This document shows positions 22,705 to 33,624 of a stretch of DNA of 64,000 nucleotides, piece by piece. Position numbers and translations under genes: made by a program. Below the pieces are notes generated by a model. That model saw only the letters and a list, made by a program, of their open reading frames with translations, had not been told where the DNA came from and made no database searches. The DNA comes from Arion vulgaris (lineage: Eukaryota; Mollusca; Gastropoda; Stylommatophora; Arionidae): NCBI GenBank assembly GCA_020796225.1, contig CM036760.1, forward strand, positions 4,396,501-4,460,500. The letters run 5' to 3'. Position 1 is the first letter of the stretch, and each line of letters starts with the position of its first letter.

Positions 22705-24075
22705 AGTACTACAGAGATAAACAGAAAGTACCAGAGATAAACAGAAAGTACCACAGAGATAAACAGAAAGTACCACAGAGATAAACAGAAAGTATCACAG
22801 AGATAAAAGAAAGTAAGGGATAACAGAAAAGTACACAGAGATAAACAGAAAGTACCACAGAGATAAACAGAAAGTACCACAGAGATAAACAGAAAGTACC
22901 ACAGAGATAAACAGAAAGTATCACGGATAACAGAAAGTACACAGAGATAAACAGAAAGTACCACAGAGATAAACAGAAGTACACAGAGATAAATCAGAAA
23001 ATCACAGATTTAAAAAGAAAGTACTTCAGGAAACGTAAACGACCACTTGTTAAACCAAAAGTATCACAGAGATCGAAAGTCCCCATAGATATACTGAAAT
23101 GTATAGTAACAAAAGTATCACAGATTTACAGAAAGTATCATCCTATTCGAACAGAAATACCATGTGATTAAAGAAGTCCCAGAGCCCTACGAAAGTATCA
23201 CAGAGATAAACAGAATAGCTGGTTACCAAGTACCACTGTAGACCAGAGTATCACAGAGATAAACAGAAAACTTTCAGATAAGCGAAGTGAATATGAAAAC
23301 AAAAATATGCATTGAGTAAACAGTAAGAGTATACAGAGGTGAAAAAAAATCCAGAGATAAATCGATAAGTATAAAGAAGATTAACACCAGTTAAAGCAAA
23401 GATACTATTAGAAACAAGTACCATAGAGAAACGAAAGTACCCAGGTAAACAAAGATCCTCGCTGTGAACAATTCAAGGATCATGTTCATGAAGTATTGAT
23501 ACCAAGTCACACTCTAGCATCAATCAGAATAGTATCTTCAAAGATAAAGGAAGTATCAAGAGATTAACAGAATTCTAGGATAACAGAAGTATACAGAGTA
23601 AATAGAAAGCACAGGTAACAAAGTATCACGAGTAACAGAAAGTATCACAGAGATAAACATAAAGTATCACAGAGATAAACAGAAAGTATCACAGAGATAA
23701 ACAGAAAGTATCACAGAGATGAACAGAAAGTATCACAGAGATAAACAGAAAGTATCACAGAGATAAACAGAAAGTATCACAGAGATAAACAGAAAGTATC
23801 ACAGAGATAAACAGAAAGTATCACAGAGATAAACATAAAGTATCACAGAGATAAACAGAAAGTATCACAGAGATAAACAGAAAGTATCACAGAGATAAAC
23901 AGAAAGTATCACAGAGATAAACAGAAAGTATCACAGAGATAAACAGAAAGTATCACAGAGATAAACATAAAGTATCACAGAGATAAACATAAAGTATCAC
24001 AGAGATAAACATAAAGTATCACAGAGATAAACATAAAGTATCACAGAGATAAACATAAAGTATCACAGAGATAAA
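22705..24075. repeat. 22-bp minisatellite, about 60 copies
   Basis: The unit is acagagataaacagaaagtatc, with subtypes taccac at the left side and taaacataaag near the right end. Copies at 22705-22980 and 23640-24075 are regular. The middle, 22985-23640, is scrambled by deletions and foreign bases. Apparent 90-120-residue ORFs on the minus strand are repeat-generated. Confidence 0.95.
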
Positions 24076-24099
24076 TCAAGATCAAAGACTAAATAATGT

Positions 24100-24357
24100 T
24101 TCTTCTTCTACAAACGATTCCTATCTACCACTTGTTAACCACTCTTTGTGATTTGTATGTGATCCAAGACTAAGAGCGATTGTACGTTGTACCAGTTATA
24201 CGCCTACAAGTACTTACGATTGGGGGCGCACATCCTATTTCTGCGACTCTTTTTATTTATTAGGTAGCTTCCTAGGCCTCTACCTCAGTGGCCTATTACG
24301 ACATGCCTTGTAGAAAGCTGTGTTACATTCCTTTCTTTGTGGATCCCGACAACACAC
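24100..24357 (-). repeat. Dispersed repeat R1 (minus)
   Basis: Landmarks in reverse order: tttcttcttc, ccacttgttaacca, gtgatttgtatgtgatcc, gattgtacgttgtacc, ttaggtagcttcctagg, tacgacatgccttgtag, and the start ggatcccgacaacacac. Confidence 0.85.
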
Positions 24358-24599
24358 GTACGAGTAACGTTTCATATTTCATGTGCTGGGTGGAATATTA
24401 AAACGAGCAAGAATATGCATTGGTAGAAAGTGTAAGGCATAGTTAATAGAGGGGAAAAAAACAACCCATATCATTTATATTACATGGCGATAATTGTAGC
24501 AAGTAGATGTTAACCCACCGTCTATGTTAGCAAGCAAGATACTGTTAATCCACTTGTACTCTATAGAGCAATCAAGACGCGGTTAGTATAACTAGGACT

Positions 24600-24744
24600 C
24601 TCAGTCGCTGTTTGCACTCTTCCAAGCGTCATGTTCACTGTTTCTTTGATGTCCTACTGTCACCATCGTCTTTGTTGTCCCCGTCATTGTATTCTAGGGT
24701 ACTCTTGGGGGGTTTGGGGAGTCAGGAATTGGTAGTACCTCTGG
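24600..24744 (-). mobile_element. LINE-F fragment
   Basis: 24600-24690 minus strand resembles the conserved DIKETMNMT..V..A.+R tail found at 41640-41935. The last bases (24690-24744) appear to belong to the GC-rich element that continues at 25099 beyond the S6 insertion. Confidence 0.5.
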
Positions 24745-25086
24745 GGGACTGCCTAGAGTAGTTGATAGTAGCTCGGCCTGCTAGCTGTGAGACGCCTCAT
24801 AGCTCGGGTTCGAACCTACTGTCCGGCATTTGTTCGAGTCCCCTGGTCTTACTCAGGACGATAACGTGAGTACCTCTGAAGTCGGAGAAAATCTGCCTGT
24901 ATGGCGAGGGAATACTAATTACGAGTACATTGAGCACACGGCTGCCAGTGTAAAGTAATTTACAATGTGCACGCTGCTGCCATTGTAAGAAATTGAAAAA
25001 CGGATTTTCACGCAAAAATCAGTTTCAGAGATGAAACTTCGTTTGAGTTGAAAGCGGACGAAAGAAAAAAAAAAAAAGAAAAAAGC
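24745..25086 (+). mobile_element. tRNA-derived SINE, family S6, with poly(A) tail and 12-bp TSD
   Basis: A head with tRNA-like boxes (tagtagctcggcctgctag, cgggttcgaacctac) is followed by a body with gtacctctgaagtcgg and ctgccattgtaag. An A-rich tail lies at about 25060-25086. The perfect direct repeat tagtacctctgg stands at 24733-24744 and 25087-25098, so both ends are intact. This is a retroposed, probably full-length SINE placed by target-primed reverse transcription. Confidence 0.88.
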
Positions 25087-25098
25087 TAGTACCTCTGG

Positions 25099-25550
25099 TG
25101 AGGATGGCTGTTGCGCCCTTTTCAAGGCCCATTCCCCTTTGGTCCAAACCTGACTTCCAGCTCATGCCTGTGGCTTCTAGTAGTTGTCAGCATGCGACAG
25201 CGGCCACCCCCGGGCAACGGCTGTGACAGACCGGCTAAACCAGGCGCGGGTAACCGATTCGGTACTAAACCAATCGGTGAATCCGGGTATGCCAACCCTG
25301 CATGCAAAGACTGGACTCGGCAGATTGTGCGGAAGAAACTATACTCTGGTTCAACGGACAAGAAGGCGTCTGCCAGCAAAGCGTTTCGGAGCATAGTGAG
25401 CACGACCAGGCACGTAGAACGCCCTGGTCAACCGCTGCACCCAGATCCTTCTCCAGCCGTCTCGACTTCGTCCTGCCGCTGAACATAGAAGATATTGGGC
25501 GAGAGAGTGAGGTCAACGAACTGCGTAACTTATTCTCACTTTAAACCAAA
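25099..25550 (+). mobile_element. GC-rich element, probably the 5' region of a LINE
   Basis: Markedly GC-richer than its surroundings. Overlapping open frames are present on both strands (25111-25482 plus, 25265-25516 minus, 25302-25544 plus). None is a domain I recognise. It was already in place when S6 inserted, because 24690-24744 continues into 25099. GC-rich 5' leaders are common in non-LTR elements, so that is the best guess. Confidence 0.4.
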
Positions 25551-25739
25551 TCATCGCGCAAGTCACCATTTCATCCATAACGCAACTACATTCCCTTGAA
25601 TGAAAATTTGTGTGGTCATCATCACCCGTGATGGACGAGCATCATCACTCTAGAAAACATGCCTTCCATCACTGTTCTATACAAACCATTGTTACGCTTA
25701 GCGTGGCAAAAATAATTCATCATCCGGGACATGATGTTA

Positions 25740-26050
25740 CTTATAAGCTAATACTCTTCGATATGCTGGTCTTGTAGGATGTCTATGTTTTTTCTCTTCT
25801 CTGTCCAGGATATTCTAAGAACTTTTCTGTAACACCTTTTTTCAAAATCTTCAGTTATCAGAGGACTATCATCATAGCACTCCGGACATGTCCATAGGTG
25901 CTCTGATATCTGCCTCAACAAATCTAGCAGCGTCCAGCGGCCCAACACGCCAGATCGATGTTGATTAATCAATCTCTTTGCATATTTAGTATGTCGTTCT
26001 TTTCGTGCTGCACCAATATTGATACCCATCTCTCTCAATCTGGTCAGCGA
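25740..26050 (-). mobile_element. LINE fragment (reverse transcriptase C-terminal)
   Basis: The open frame 25748-26038 on the minus strand encodes ..HLWTCPECYDDSPLITEDF.., then KRCYRKVLRISWTEKRKN, the RRMLRIPWT-type motif found after the catalytic domain of several non-LTR polymerases. Truncated on both sides. Confidence 0.75.
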
Positions 26051-26914
26051 GTGGGACTCGCATCCCTGAAACTTTTCTCTTCGAAAAGACTCTCTCTTTA
26101 ATGTTTGTGTTATGGTCCACCATTTGTTTTAGTAACCAATAACATATTCACTAATCTCACTTGATTGTGTATAAGTGTCTTATTTTGCCTTTATTAAAGT
26201 CTATATGTCAGAATGTCGAATTAAAAAACAAAACTGTCGTTACTGTCTGTAGTACCGCCATTTAGGGCGGTGTAGGATAGGTGGAACGTGAGCTTGAGGA
26301 ATTTAATGGATAATGCATGGCTAATGCAGTCGTGGCGAAGCTGTTCAGGTTAGGATTTTTCATTTATGCCCACACCAGAAAAAAATCCTTGGCTTTACCG
26401 GCAAATGAACACTGCTATCCTACATGGGAGCCACGTTCTAATCCATTCGACCAGAATGTCGAATAATCTTGTCTTATTTTATATATTTTTTTAACAAACC
26501 ATTATTTATACAAAATTGTAATCTACAGTCTACCGCATTGTTCTTTTTTTCCTATAGTTTTATAGCTGACATCTTTCCTAGTTCATTTAAATCTGATTGC
26601 TTCAGTTATGTGTTATCTGATTAGTGTCCAGACATCCGGTATACATCTATCAAATGTGACAGGCACGGGTCACGTGTCCTAATCAGAGCAGTGAACGAAA
26701 TGTTATCCCTGGCTAGTTGAACTCACAATCTTACAATGTCATCTGTGGTCAATTAAGATTATGAATGTGCATCTTCATCTAGAAGGATTTGATGTTGACA
26801 ACAACCGCAACTTAATCGACACTAGAATTATAAGAGGGCCTCTCCATAGGAGGGATCCAGAGACAATCAATCATCCCCCAATAGCTTGTGTTAAACAGAA
26901 CTCTGGCACTCTTC
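26051..26914. repeat. Spacer with dispersed repeat R3, copy 2, at 26255-26440
   Basis: 26255-26440 shares ggcggtgtagga..ggaatttaatgg..ggctaatgcagtcgtggcga and tttatgcccacacc with 4965-5140. The remaining sequence, 26051-26254 and 26441-26914, shows no feature; the ORF at 26761-26982 runs into R1 and is not credible. Confidence 0.5.
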
Positions 26915-27150
26915 ATCTTCCAACGCTTCATATCTACCACTTGTTAACCTCTCTTTGTGATTTGTATGTGATCCAAGCCTAAGATCGATTGTACGTTGTG
27001 TCAGTTTTGCGCCTACAAGTAGTTGCACATCCGATTTCTGCGTTGCTTTTATTTACTAGGTAGCTTGCCTAAGCCCTTCCTCAGTTACCTCTTACGACAT
27101 GCCTTGTAGGTTGCAGTGTTACTATTCTTTGCTTCCCTTGAGAGCTTCGG
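26915..27150 (-). repeat. Dispersed repeat R1 (minus)
   Basis: Contains cgcttcatatctaccacttg, gtgatttgtatgtgatcc, gattgtacgttgtg, tttactaggtagctt and tacgacatgccttgtagg, ending at the R1 start near ttgagagcttcggcaaaac. Confidence 0.85.
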
Positions 27151-27179
27151 CAAAACACTGACGATTTGGCAAGCTAACA

Positions 27180-27540
27180 GTTCTTCAGAAATTCACTTTC
27201 TCAGATGTCCCTGTGGAGCCGTCAAGCTCATATCATTAGTCACATCCTGAATACATCTTCTCTGTGACCGTCTTATTTGCTGGGATTTCAACCCTTAATA
27301 GTCTCCTCCAACACTTAGTGTTTACTTATATACCCAAAATATCTCAATTGTTTTTTTATTTTTAGTTCCTGCAACCCGGTAGTTTTCTTTATTTTTGAGT
27401 TCCGTTTAGATATATCTATGTGTTTTCTTCTCTGTCATGGTATTATATAGGGAACTTTTCTGTAACACATAAGTTATTTGCTTTTGTAATGCCTTTTTAA
27501 ATGTCTCGCATCTATACGTTGTTAAAACAGTATCACATTT
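27180..27540 (-). mobile_element. Degenerate LINE reverse transcriptase fragment
   Basis: The minus strand preserves the spacing of a CET.FKKA motif followed by a VL..S.. TEKK segment, as at 25740-26050. No long frame is left. The call rests on this resemblance. Confidence 0.45.
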
Positions 27541-27544
27541 GGAG

Positions 27545-27665
27545 GCAAAAGATAGCGCAGAGAGGAGAGAACATCCTATGTATCCGCTTCAGTCTCCGGT
27601 TTCACCTGCAGCAAATATGGCAAGGAGTGCCACTCCAGAATAGTCCATTACATTCACTAGAAACG
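27545..27665 (+). mobile_element. LINE C-terminal zinc-knuckle remnant
   Basis: Read with frame breaks the + strand gives GFTCSKYGKECHSRIVHYIH, like the terminal C2H2 finger (F.C..CG+.C.SRIGL..H) found at the end of many mollusc LINE polymerases. It abuts the 46-bp array. Confidence 0.45.
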
Positions 27666-28036
27666 ATGTGATTCAGCACAGAACATACTACGTGACGCAA
27701 AACATATTGTTCCCTGAGACAGCACAGAACATACTACGTGACGTTAAACATATTGTCCCCTGAGACAGCACAGAACATACTACGTGACGCAAAACATATT
27801 GTCCTCTGAGACAGCACAGAACATACTACGTGATGCAAAACATATTGTCCCTGAGACAGCACAGAACATACTACGTGACGTAAACATATTGTCCCCTGAG
27901 ACAGCAGAGAACATACTACGTGACTCAAAACATATTGTCCCTGAGACAGCACAGAACATACTACGTGACTCACAACATATTGTCCCCTGAGACAGCAGAG
28001 AACATACTACGTGACTCAAAACATATTGTCCCCTGA
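27665..28036. repeat. 45-46-bp minisatellite, about 8 copies
   Basis: The unit gagacagcacagaacatact acgtgacgcaaaacatattg tcccct is repeated with gacgc/gactc/gacgt variants. Homopolymer length (ccct/cccct) varies between copies. It contains ORFs on both strands only because the copies are alike. Confidence 0.95.
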
Positions 28037-28077
28037 GACAAAGAGGCCAATAATGATGATGAGTATTCTGAATAGTT

Positions 28078-28280
28078 TTTTTTTTTTAATCCAGAAGCTC
28101 TTGACCTTTCAGCTCTTCCGCTCGGTCCCATGGACATCATAACCCTTCGGTTCGGTGCCACGAACACTGTAACTCTGGAGAACCTGTGGGTTTTCTTCCA
28201 GCCCGCGGAATTAAACCGCACTCACAGAGGGCTTGTCACTCGTCGTCCAACGCGCTAGGAACACGCTGGGCAGGCGGGCT
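28078..28280 (-). mobile_element. tRNA-derived SINE, family S5
   Basis: Minus-strand reading: head gcccagcgtgttcctagcgc (A box), gtttaattccgcggg (B box), a body with two copies of the gtg..caccgaaccgaagggt motif, then ctggat and a poly(A) tail (T run at 28077-28088). Flanks ctgaatagtt (28068-28077) and ctcaatagtt (28281-28290) look like a target-site duplication with one change. Confidence 0.8.
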
Positions 28281-28389
28281 CTCAATAGTTCAAGTACAAT
28301 TACTGTGCCATGAACCCGAGCAAGAAGATAATATCCTGACCAAATGTAACTGAAATTTTACCCCTTATAGAGAGGTAAGGATACTGTAA
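28281..28389. other. Short spacer
   Basis: Non-repetitive sequence between the S5 SINE and LINE-D. No feature seen. Confidence 0.4.
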
Positions 28390-28930
28390 ATCCTTTCTCT
28401 CTCTCGCGATCCCTCTTAGACTGATGCAGATTTTCTCATAAATTGTGCTGTTGTTTTCAGGGGCTCCGTCCCTGCTTACAAATTTTCATTATACTCAGTG
28501 TTTTTCGGCCAGATCTCGTTTCCCAGACCTGCCAGCAGTTGACAGTCTTGCAGTAGATGCTCTGCTGATATGTACGCTTTCTCGCAGTGGAACATATTAG
28601 TTGTGCCAATTTTATATTTGCTGTACATGTGGCCCGGAGTCTGTTATGGCCGGTACGGAGGTGGAATATACCAACTTGTTCGCTACGAAATAGACCATAG
28701 AACCCATCTTTGGTGCTGTTTTGAAGGTGGTCTTGCGACCACGTTTTTCTATATCTCCATCCGATGGTTGTTTTAGCCTCCTCGTAGCTGATTTCGTAAT
28801 CAGTCTGCGGCAGTTCCCATCCCTGCCCCCTCCTCCAGTTTCTTTGCCAGCTTGTCCGCCTCTTCGTTTCCGCTTATATTACAGTGTGATTGGATCCACT
28901 GTATGAGGACGACATATGACTATGCAATAT
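28390..28930 (-). mobile_element. LINE-D RNase H domain and C-terminus
   Basis: On the minus strand 28800-28915 encodes VLIQWIQSHCNISGNEEADK followed by LAKKLEEGAG, the QWIPSHCGI.GNE.AD.LA core of LINE-encoded RNase H. Further on come ..TGHNRL.., CEKAYISAEHLLQDCQLL and EIWPKNTEYN, matching the Jockey/I-type tail HLLQ.C.L...R..IWP. Several frameshifts are present. RNase H in an intact element would remove the RNA strand during retroposition. Confidence 0.88.
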
Positions 28931-29477
28931 TATTACTAGTATATATGGCCTTTGTCGTTTTTACAGACGATCAATTGGCAAGTATTTCACTGTGACAACT
29001 TCTGAGTTAGTTTTCGCTTGTCTTTCAGCTCCTCCCTAAGTCTTTCTTCAAAAGATTCTGCACCTTTGCGTAATATTGTTTTCCATAGATCTCATTTGTA
29101 CCTAACCAGGACAGTTGATATGGGGAATGTGCATTGCCCATTTTGCACAAACGCCCTCTCTACCCTACTGTTTCATCCAAAGGAAAGACAAAGTCCATAT
29201 GTTTGGAAACAAGCAGGGTTTGTAGGAGATGTCAGAAGATGAAATGGAATACACACATAACCATCAACTGCCTTAGGGGCCTTCTCCAGATTTGTGGTCA
29301 AGGTTTACTCCTCTAGCCCTCAGCATAACCGTGCTGACCCCCAGGGCAATGGGGATTTTCTTTGAGGATTTACTCCCCAATCCCTTAGCTCTCCCGAGCC
29401 GCCCTCCACCATGCAGTAAGTTTAACAGTGGCAGATGGTACCGTCTACTAATAACATTATAAATGTTAACATATTTC
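28931..29477. other. No feature seen
   Basis: Single-copy sequence with two overlapping short ORFs (29018-29242, 29134-29316) of no recognisable family. Confidence 0.4.
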
Positions 29478-29645
29478 AGATGTACATTGTGCAGGTTATG
29501 CGCCTAAAGTAGGCAGCACATCCGATTTATGCAGCTTTTTATTTACTAGGATAGCTTTCCTAGGTCCTACATCAGTCTCCTCTTACGATATTCCTTGTAG
29601 ATCGCAGTGGTACTATTCGTTGCTTCCCTTGTGGGCACCGGTACC
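29478..29645 (-). repeat. Dispersed repeat R1 (minus), tail missing
   Basis: gtacattgtgcaggttatgc, tatttactaggatagctttc and ctcttacgatattccttgta are the central and 5' parts of R1 in reverse orientation. The (AAG)n end is absent. Confidence 0.8.
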
Positions 29646-29739
29646 ACGGAGGAAATCTTCGAATATATAATCGGATACTTCATTTCTTACAAGTTTATAA
29701 AGTCGAATGACTGCCTTAATTACACCGGGGTTATTTTTA

Positions 29740-29880
29740 TTTACCTATATGGTTCGGTCCCACTCTGCAGAATTCCAACGCCATCTCATGTAGTATTACA
29801 AAAAGCACGAACTTTACAGTTTCAAAAAAAGCGCAAGTGAACAGAACGACGCGGTCAGGATTCGAACCCACGACCGTCGA
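29740..29880 (-). mobile_element. S3-type SINE, B-box half
   Basis: Minus-strand B box (gtcgtgggttcgaatcctga) and the following ccgcgtcgttctgttcac match S3 at 43597-43640. The A-box half, which should follow to the right, continues without a break into the 44-bp array. Confidence 0.8.
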
Positions 29881-31684
29881 AGCGCATGTCATGCACTTAA
29901 TAATTTAATCACAAAGACCTCAAAAGCTCATGGCATGTACTTAATAATTTAATCACAAAGACCTCAAAAGCTCATGGCATGCACTTAATAATTTAATCAC
30001 AAAGACCTCAAAAGTGCTTGGCATGCACTTAATAATTTAATCACAAAGACCTCAAAAGCTCATGGCATGCACTTAATAATTTAATCACAAAGACCTCAAA
30101 AGCTCATGGCATGCACTTAATAATTTAATCACAAAGACCTCAAAAGCTCATGGCATGCACTTAATAATTTAATCACAAAGACCTCAAAAGCTCATGGCAT
30201 GCACTTAATAATTTAATCACAAAGACCTCAAAAGCTCATGGCATGCACTTAATAATTTAATCACAAAGACCTCAAAAGCTCATGGCATGCACTTAATAAT
30301 TTAATCACAAAGACCTCAAAAGCTCATGGCATGCACTTAATAATTTAATCACAAAGACCTCAAAAGCTCATGGCATGCACTTAATAATTTAATCACAAAG
30401 ACCTCAAAGCGTTATGCATCATTAATAATTTAATCACAAAGACCTCAAAGCTCATGGCATGTACAATAATTTAATCACAAGACCTAAAGCTCATGCATAC
30501 ACTTAATAATTTAATCACAAAGACCTCAAAGCTCATGGCATCACTAAAATTTAATCACAAAGACCTCAAAAGCTCATGGATGCACTTAATAATTTAATCA
30601 CAAAGACCTCAAAGCCATGGCATGCTTAATAATTTAATCACAAAGACCTCAAGCCTTTGCATGCCTTAATAATTTAATCACAAAGACTCAAAGCGCATGC
30701 ATGCTTAATATTTAATCACAAAGACCTCAAAGCTCTATGGCATGTACTTAATAATTTAATCACAAAGACTCAAAGCTTGCATGACTTAATAATTTAATCA
30801 AAAGACCTCAAAAGCTCATGGCATGACTTAATAATTTAATCACAAAGACCTCAAGCTCATGATGCATTAATAATTTAATCACAAAGACCTTCAAAAGCTC
30901 ATGGCATCACTTAATAATTTAATCACAAGACCTCAAGCTATGGATGCATTAATAATTTAATCACAAGACCTCAAGTGCTTGCATGCATTAATAATTTAAT
31001 CTAAGACCTCAAAAGCTGCTTGCATGCCTTAATAATTTAATCACAAAGACCTATAAGCGCATGCAGTACTAATAATTTAATCACAAAGACCTCACAAGCT
31101 CATGGCATGCACTATAATTTAATCCACACAAGCTTAGCTTAATATTTAATCACGACCTCACTCATGCATGCACTTAATAATTTAATCACAAAGACCTCAA
31201 AAGTGCTTGGCATGCACTTAATAATTTAATCACAAAGACCTCAAAAGCGCATGGCATGCACTTAATAATTTAATCACAAAGACCTCAAAAGTGCTTGGCA
31301 TGCACTTAATAATTTAATCACAAAGACCTCAAAAGCGCATGGCATGCACTTAATAATTTAATCACAAAGACCTCAAAAGCGCATGGCATGCACTTAATAA
31401 TTTAATCACAAAGACCTCAAAAGCGCATGGCATGCACTTAATAATTTAATCACAAAGACCTCAAAAGCGCATGGCATGCACTTAATAATTTAATCACAAA
31501 GACCTCAAAAGCGCATGGCATGCACTTAATAACTTAATCACAAAGACCTCAAAAGCGCATGTCATGTACTTAATAATTTAATCACAAAGACCTCAAAAGC
31601 GCATGGCATGCACTTAATAACTTAATCACAAAGACCTCAAAAGCGCATGGCATGCACTTAATAACTTAATCACAAAGACCTCAA
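29873..31684 (-). repeat. 44-bp array made from the A-box half of an S3 SINE, about 41 copies
   Basis: The monomer on the minus strand reads gaggtctttgtgattaaatt attaagtgcatgccatg(c/a)gctttt. It aligns with the S3 head gaggtctctgtggctaagtg gttaaaccctttgc, i.e. from the 5' end through the A box to just before the B box. Monomer subtypes are catggc+ctcat (left block) and gcgcat (right block). The middle, about 30400-31180, is full of small deletions. The left edge is the B-box half of the same SINE. Confidence 0.88.
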
Positions 31685-32323
31685 TCCTTCTTTTTGCTTG
31701 GCTCCATCCTGACCAGCAAAGATAATGTACGCGCCAGTCTTCGTCTGTGCTGTGTAGATAGTGCTCATCGAATTCATTTGCTTGTATAACCTATTTAAAT
31801 GCTATCATCAACAGGTTATCGTCCTATAGTGTGAGACGATTTACCAAACCCTGTTTCTCACTGTAACAAAAAAAAATCCAGCTTTCTGTACAGCTTGAAA
31901 TCTACTCTGATATGGTGCAAGCCTCCGACTTCTCGACGATGTTAAGGAACGTTCAATCCAATTATGGTGTACCTTGTCATAAAGTCAAGACTGGTTTTAT
32001 CAATGAAAGATGCTTTGCTTTTCTTCAAAAGTCATTGTTATCGCGAATGTTTGCTTCGTCGCAGGGCAAGGGTCGCTCGTGCTGGGGTCATCTGGAACTC
32101 GGAGAGTGCCAATACAAGGAAACCAGAAGCGATACTTTCAATGTATGTTAGTGATAGCGTTGTAGAGATGCTGCAATGAAAGGTTATGATGACTGCTGTC
32201 TTTGAGTTATGACAATAATGAACTTTCAAATTCTGGATCAGGTCTAGTTTTCTACTACCAGACTACGCACGGATGTTACAGATGGTGAGATAGTATGTCT
32301 GCGTTTGTGTATTATATAGACGA
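31685..32323. other. No feature seen
   Basis: Single-copy sequence after the array. The ORF at 31912-32151 and its overlaps resemble no family known to me. Confidence 0.4.
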
Positions 32324-32464
32324 TTAACTCTTAGTGAACCAGGGCAAAAGCCATGTCTTCGCATGCCATTTGTTTTTAGAATACAAACGCCTTTTAGTGT
32401 GGCTCGGTAAAAAAGGGTCAAACTCAAAACGATGTAATGTAGCGTTTCGTCCACACGGAGTTTA
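32324..32464. mobile_element. TTAA-flanked MITE, longer copy
   Basis: TTAA then ctcttagtgaaccagggc at the left, and gcgtttcgtccacacggag then TTTA (one base off TTAA) at the right. The interior tcgcatgccatttgttttta..aaacgccttttagtgtggctc is shared with 61914-62050. Confidence 0.75.
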
Positions 32465-32481
32465 GAATTCAGTATTTAGGA

Positions 32482-32486
<5 letters not shown>

Positions 32487-32522
<36 letters not shown>
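32487..32522. repeat. (TC)n microsatellite
   Basis: A perfect ctctct run of about 36 bp. Confidence 0.97.
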
Positions 32523-32734
32523 GATGTGCCGCCTCTGACGCTTATGACAGTAACAAATACACACAATTCTTCTCTATTCTGTACCTTTCTCTGCATTGTG
32601 GCCCAGCTGTAATTTAATTTTGTTTCGGTTCGTGTTCTACTGTTCTCCAGACCGTTTTAAGAACCGACATAAATTAAATAAAAACAGACCCATAGGTGCT
32701 CAGTCTTTAACAGCAGATGGCGAAGGGTATGTAT

Positions 32735-33290
32735 CAATCAATCAATCAAGTGTCATGTCTACCGGCGTAGGTGATCATGTCTCTCCACAACTCTCTCTGC
32801 TTGGTGCATGTAATCAGTTCTGACATCGATATTTTGTCGAACCATGATGTCAGACCATCCAAAATCTTCTCCCTCTGTCTTCCACGATTTCTCCTTCCCT
32901 GAAATCTACCTGTAGTCACCAAATGTTCTAAACCTGCTTATATGCCCGAAGAACCTTGATTGCCGGATGTTTATTCTTTTGATAAGGTTTCTCTGTGTGC
33001 AGACCTGATTTAAAACCTCATCTTTTGTTTTCTTCACTGTCCATGGAATTTTCAGCATTCTTCTGTAAAACCACATCTGTGGGGCTACCACATATCGTAT
33101 TGATTGTTTATTCATTGTCCATGATTCGCTGCCATACAGAAGTATTGGAGCAATATAGCACTGAAGTATTCGTTTTCGCAGTGTCATTGGTAGTGAATTC
33201 ACGCATAGTGTGTTTCTCATTTTCACAAAAGATGCTTTCGCTTGAGTTATTCTACTTTTTAATCTCTGTTTTACACATGACATCTGATGT
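32735..33290 (-). mobile_element. LINE-A-like element, reverse transcriptase C-terminus
   Basis: The open frame 32906-33283 on the minus strand encodes ..CYIAPILLYGSESWTMNKQ, then QMWFYRRMLKIPWTVKKTKD and ..RQSRFFGHISR. The tail at 32735 is (TTGA)n (caatcaatcaatcaag) instead of TGATGATG, so this is a sister subfamily of LINE-A. Its 5' edge merges with the 33-bp array at the position of the ITSDGRC motif. Confidence 0.88.
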
Positions 33291-33545
33291 CAATAGTTTA
33301 TATTGACACATGACATCTGATGGCAATAGTGTATACTGACACCTGCCATCTGATGTCAATAGTGTATACTGACACATGCCATTTGATGTCAATAGTGTAT
33401 ACTGACACATGACATCTGAAGTCAATAGTGTATACTGACACATGCCATCTGATGTCAATAGTGTATACTGACACATGACATCTGATGTCAATAGTGTATA
33501 CTGACACATGACATCTGATGTCAATAGTGTATACTGACACATGTT
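33278..33545 (-). repeat. 33-bp array of a LINE reverse-transcriptase motif, about 8 copies
   Basis: The unit on the + strand is tgatgtcaatagtgtatact gacacatgacatc. On the minus strand it reads YTLLTSDGMCQ (11 codons) repeated, with variants LLTSDGRC and LLTSDVMC. In LINE-A the corresponding protein segment is Y-L-G-x-L-I-T-S-D-G-R-C followed by .EIK..I. The array ends in CKTEIKK at 33252, the natural continuation. So an 11-codon piece of the element was amplified in place. Confidence 0.85.
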
Positions 33546-33624
33546 TACAAACAAAGAGTAAGAGAAATGAAAAGTGCAATATAATGACATGAGTATTTCA
33601 AAAAAAAAGGAAAAAAAGAAGCCT

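Noticed and set aside
22599..22984. Hydrophobic minus-strand ORFs of 91 and 121 aa (repeated CLSLWYFLFIS)
   Set aside because: Product of the 22-bp unit read in three frames; not a membrane protein.
25111..25482. 123-aa ORF in the GC-rich element as a host gene
   Set aside because: GC-rich sequence opens frames on both strands; position next to repeats and a SINE insertion suggests element leader sequence.
27665..28036. CRISPR-like regular repeats
   Set aside because: Eukaryotic tandem minisatellite without variable spacers; the same holds for all other arrays.
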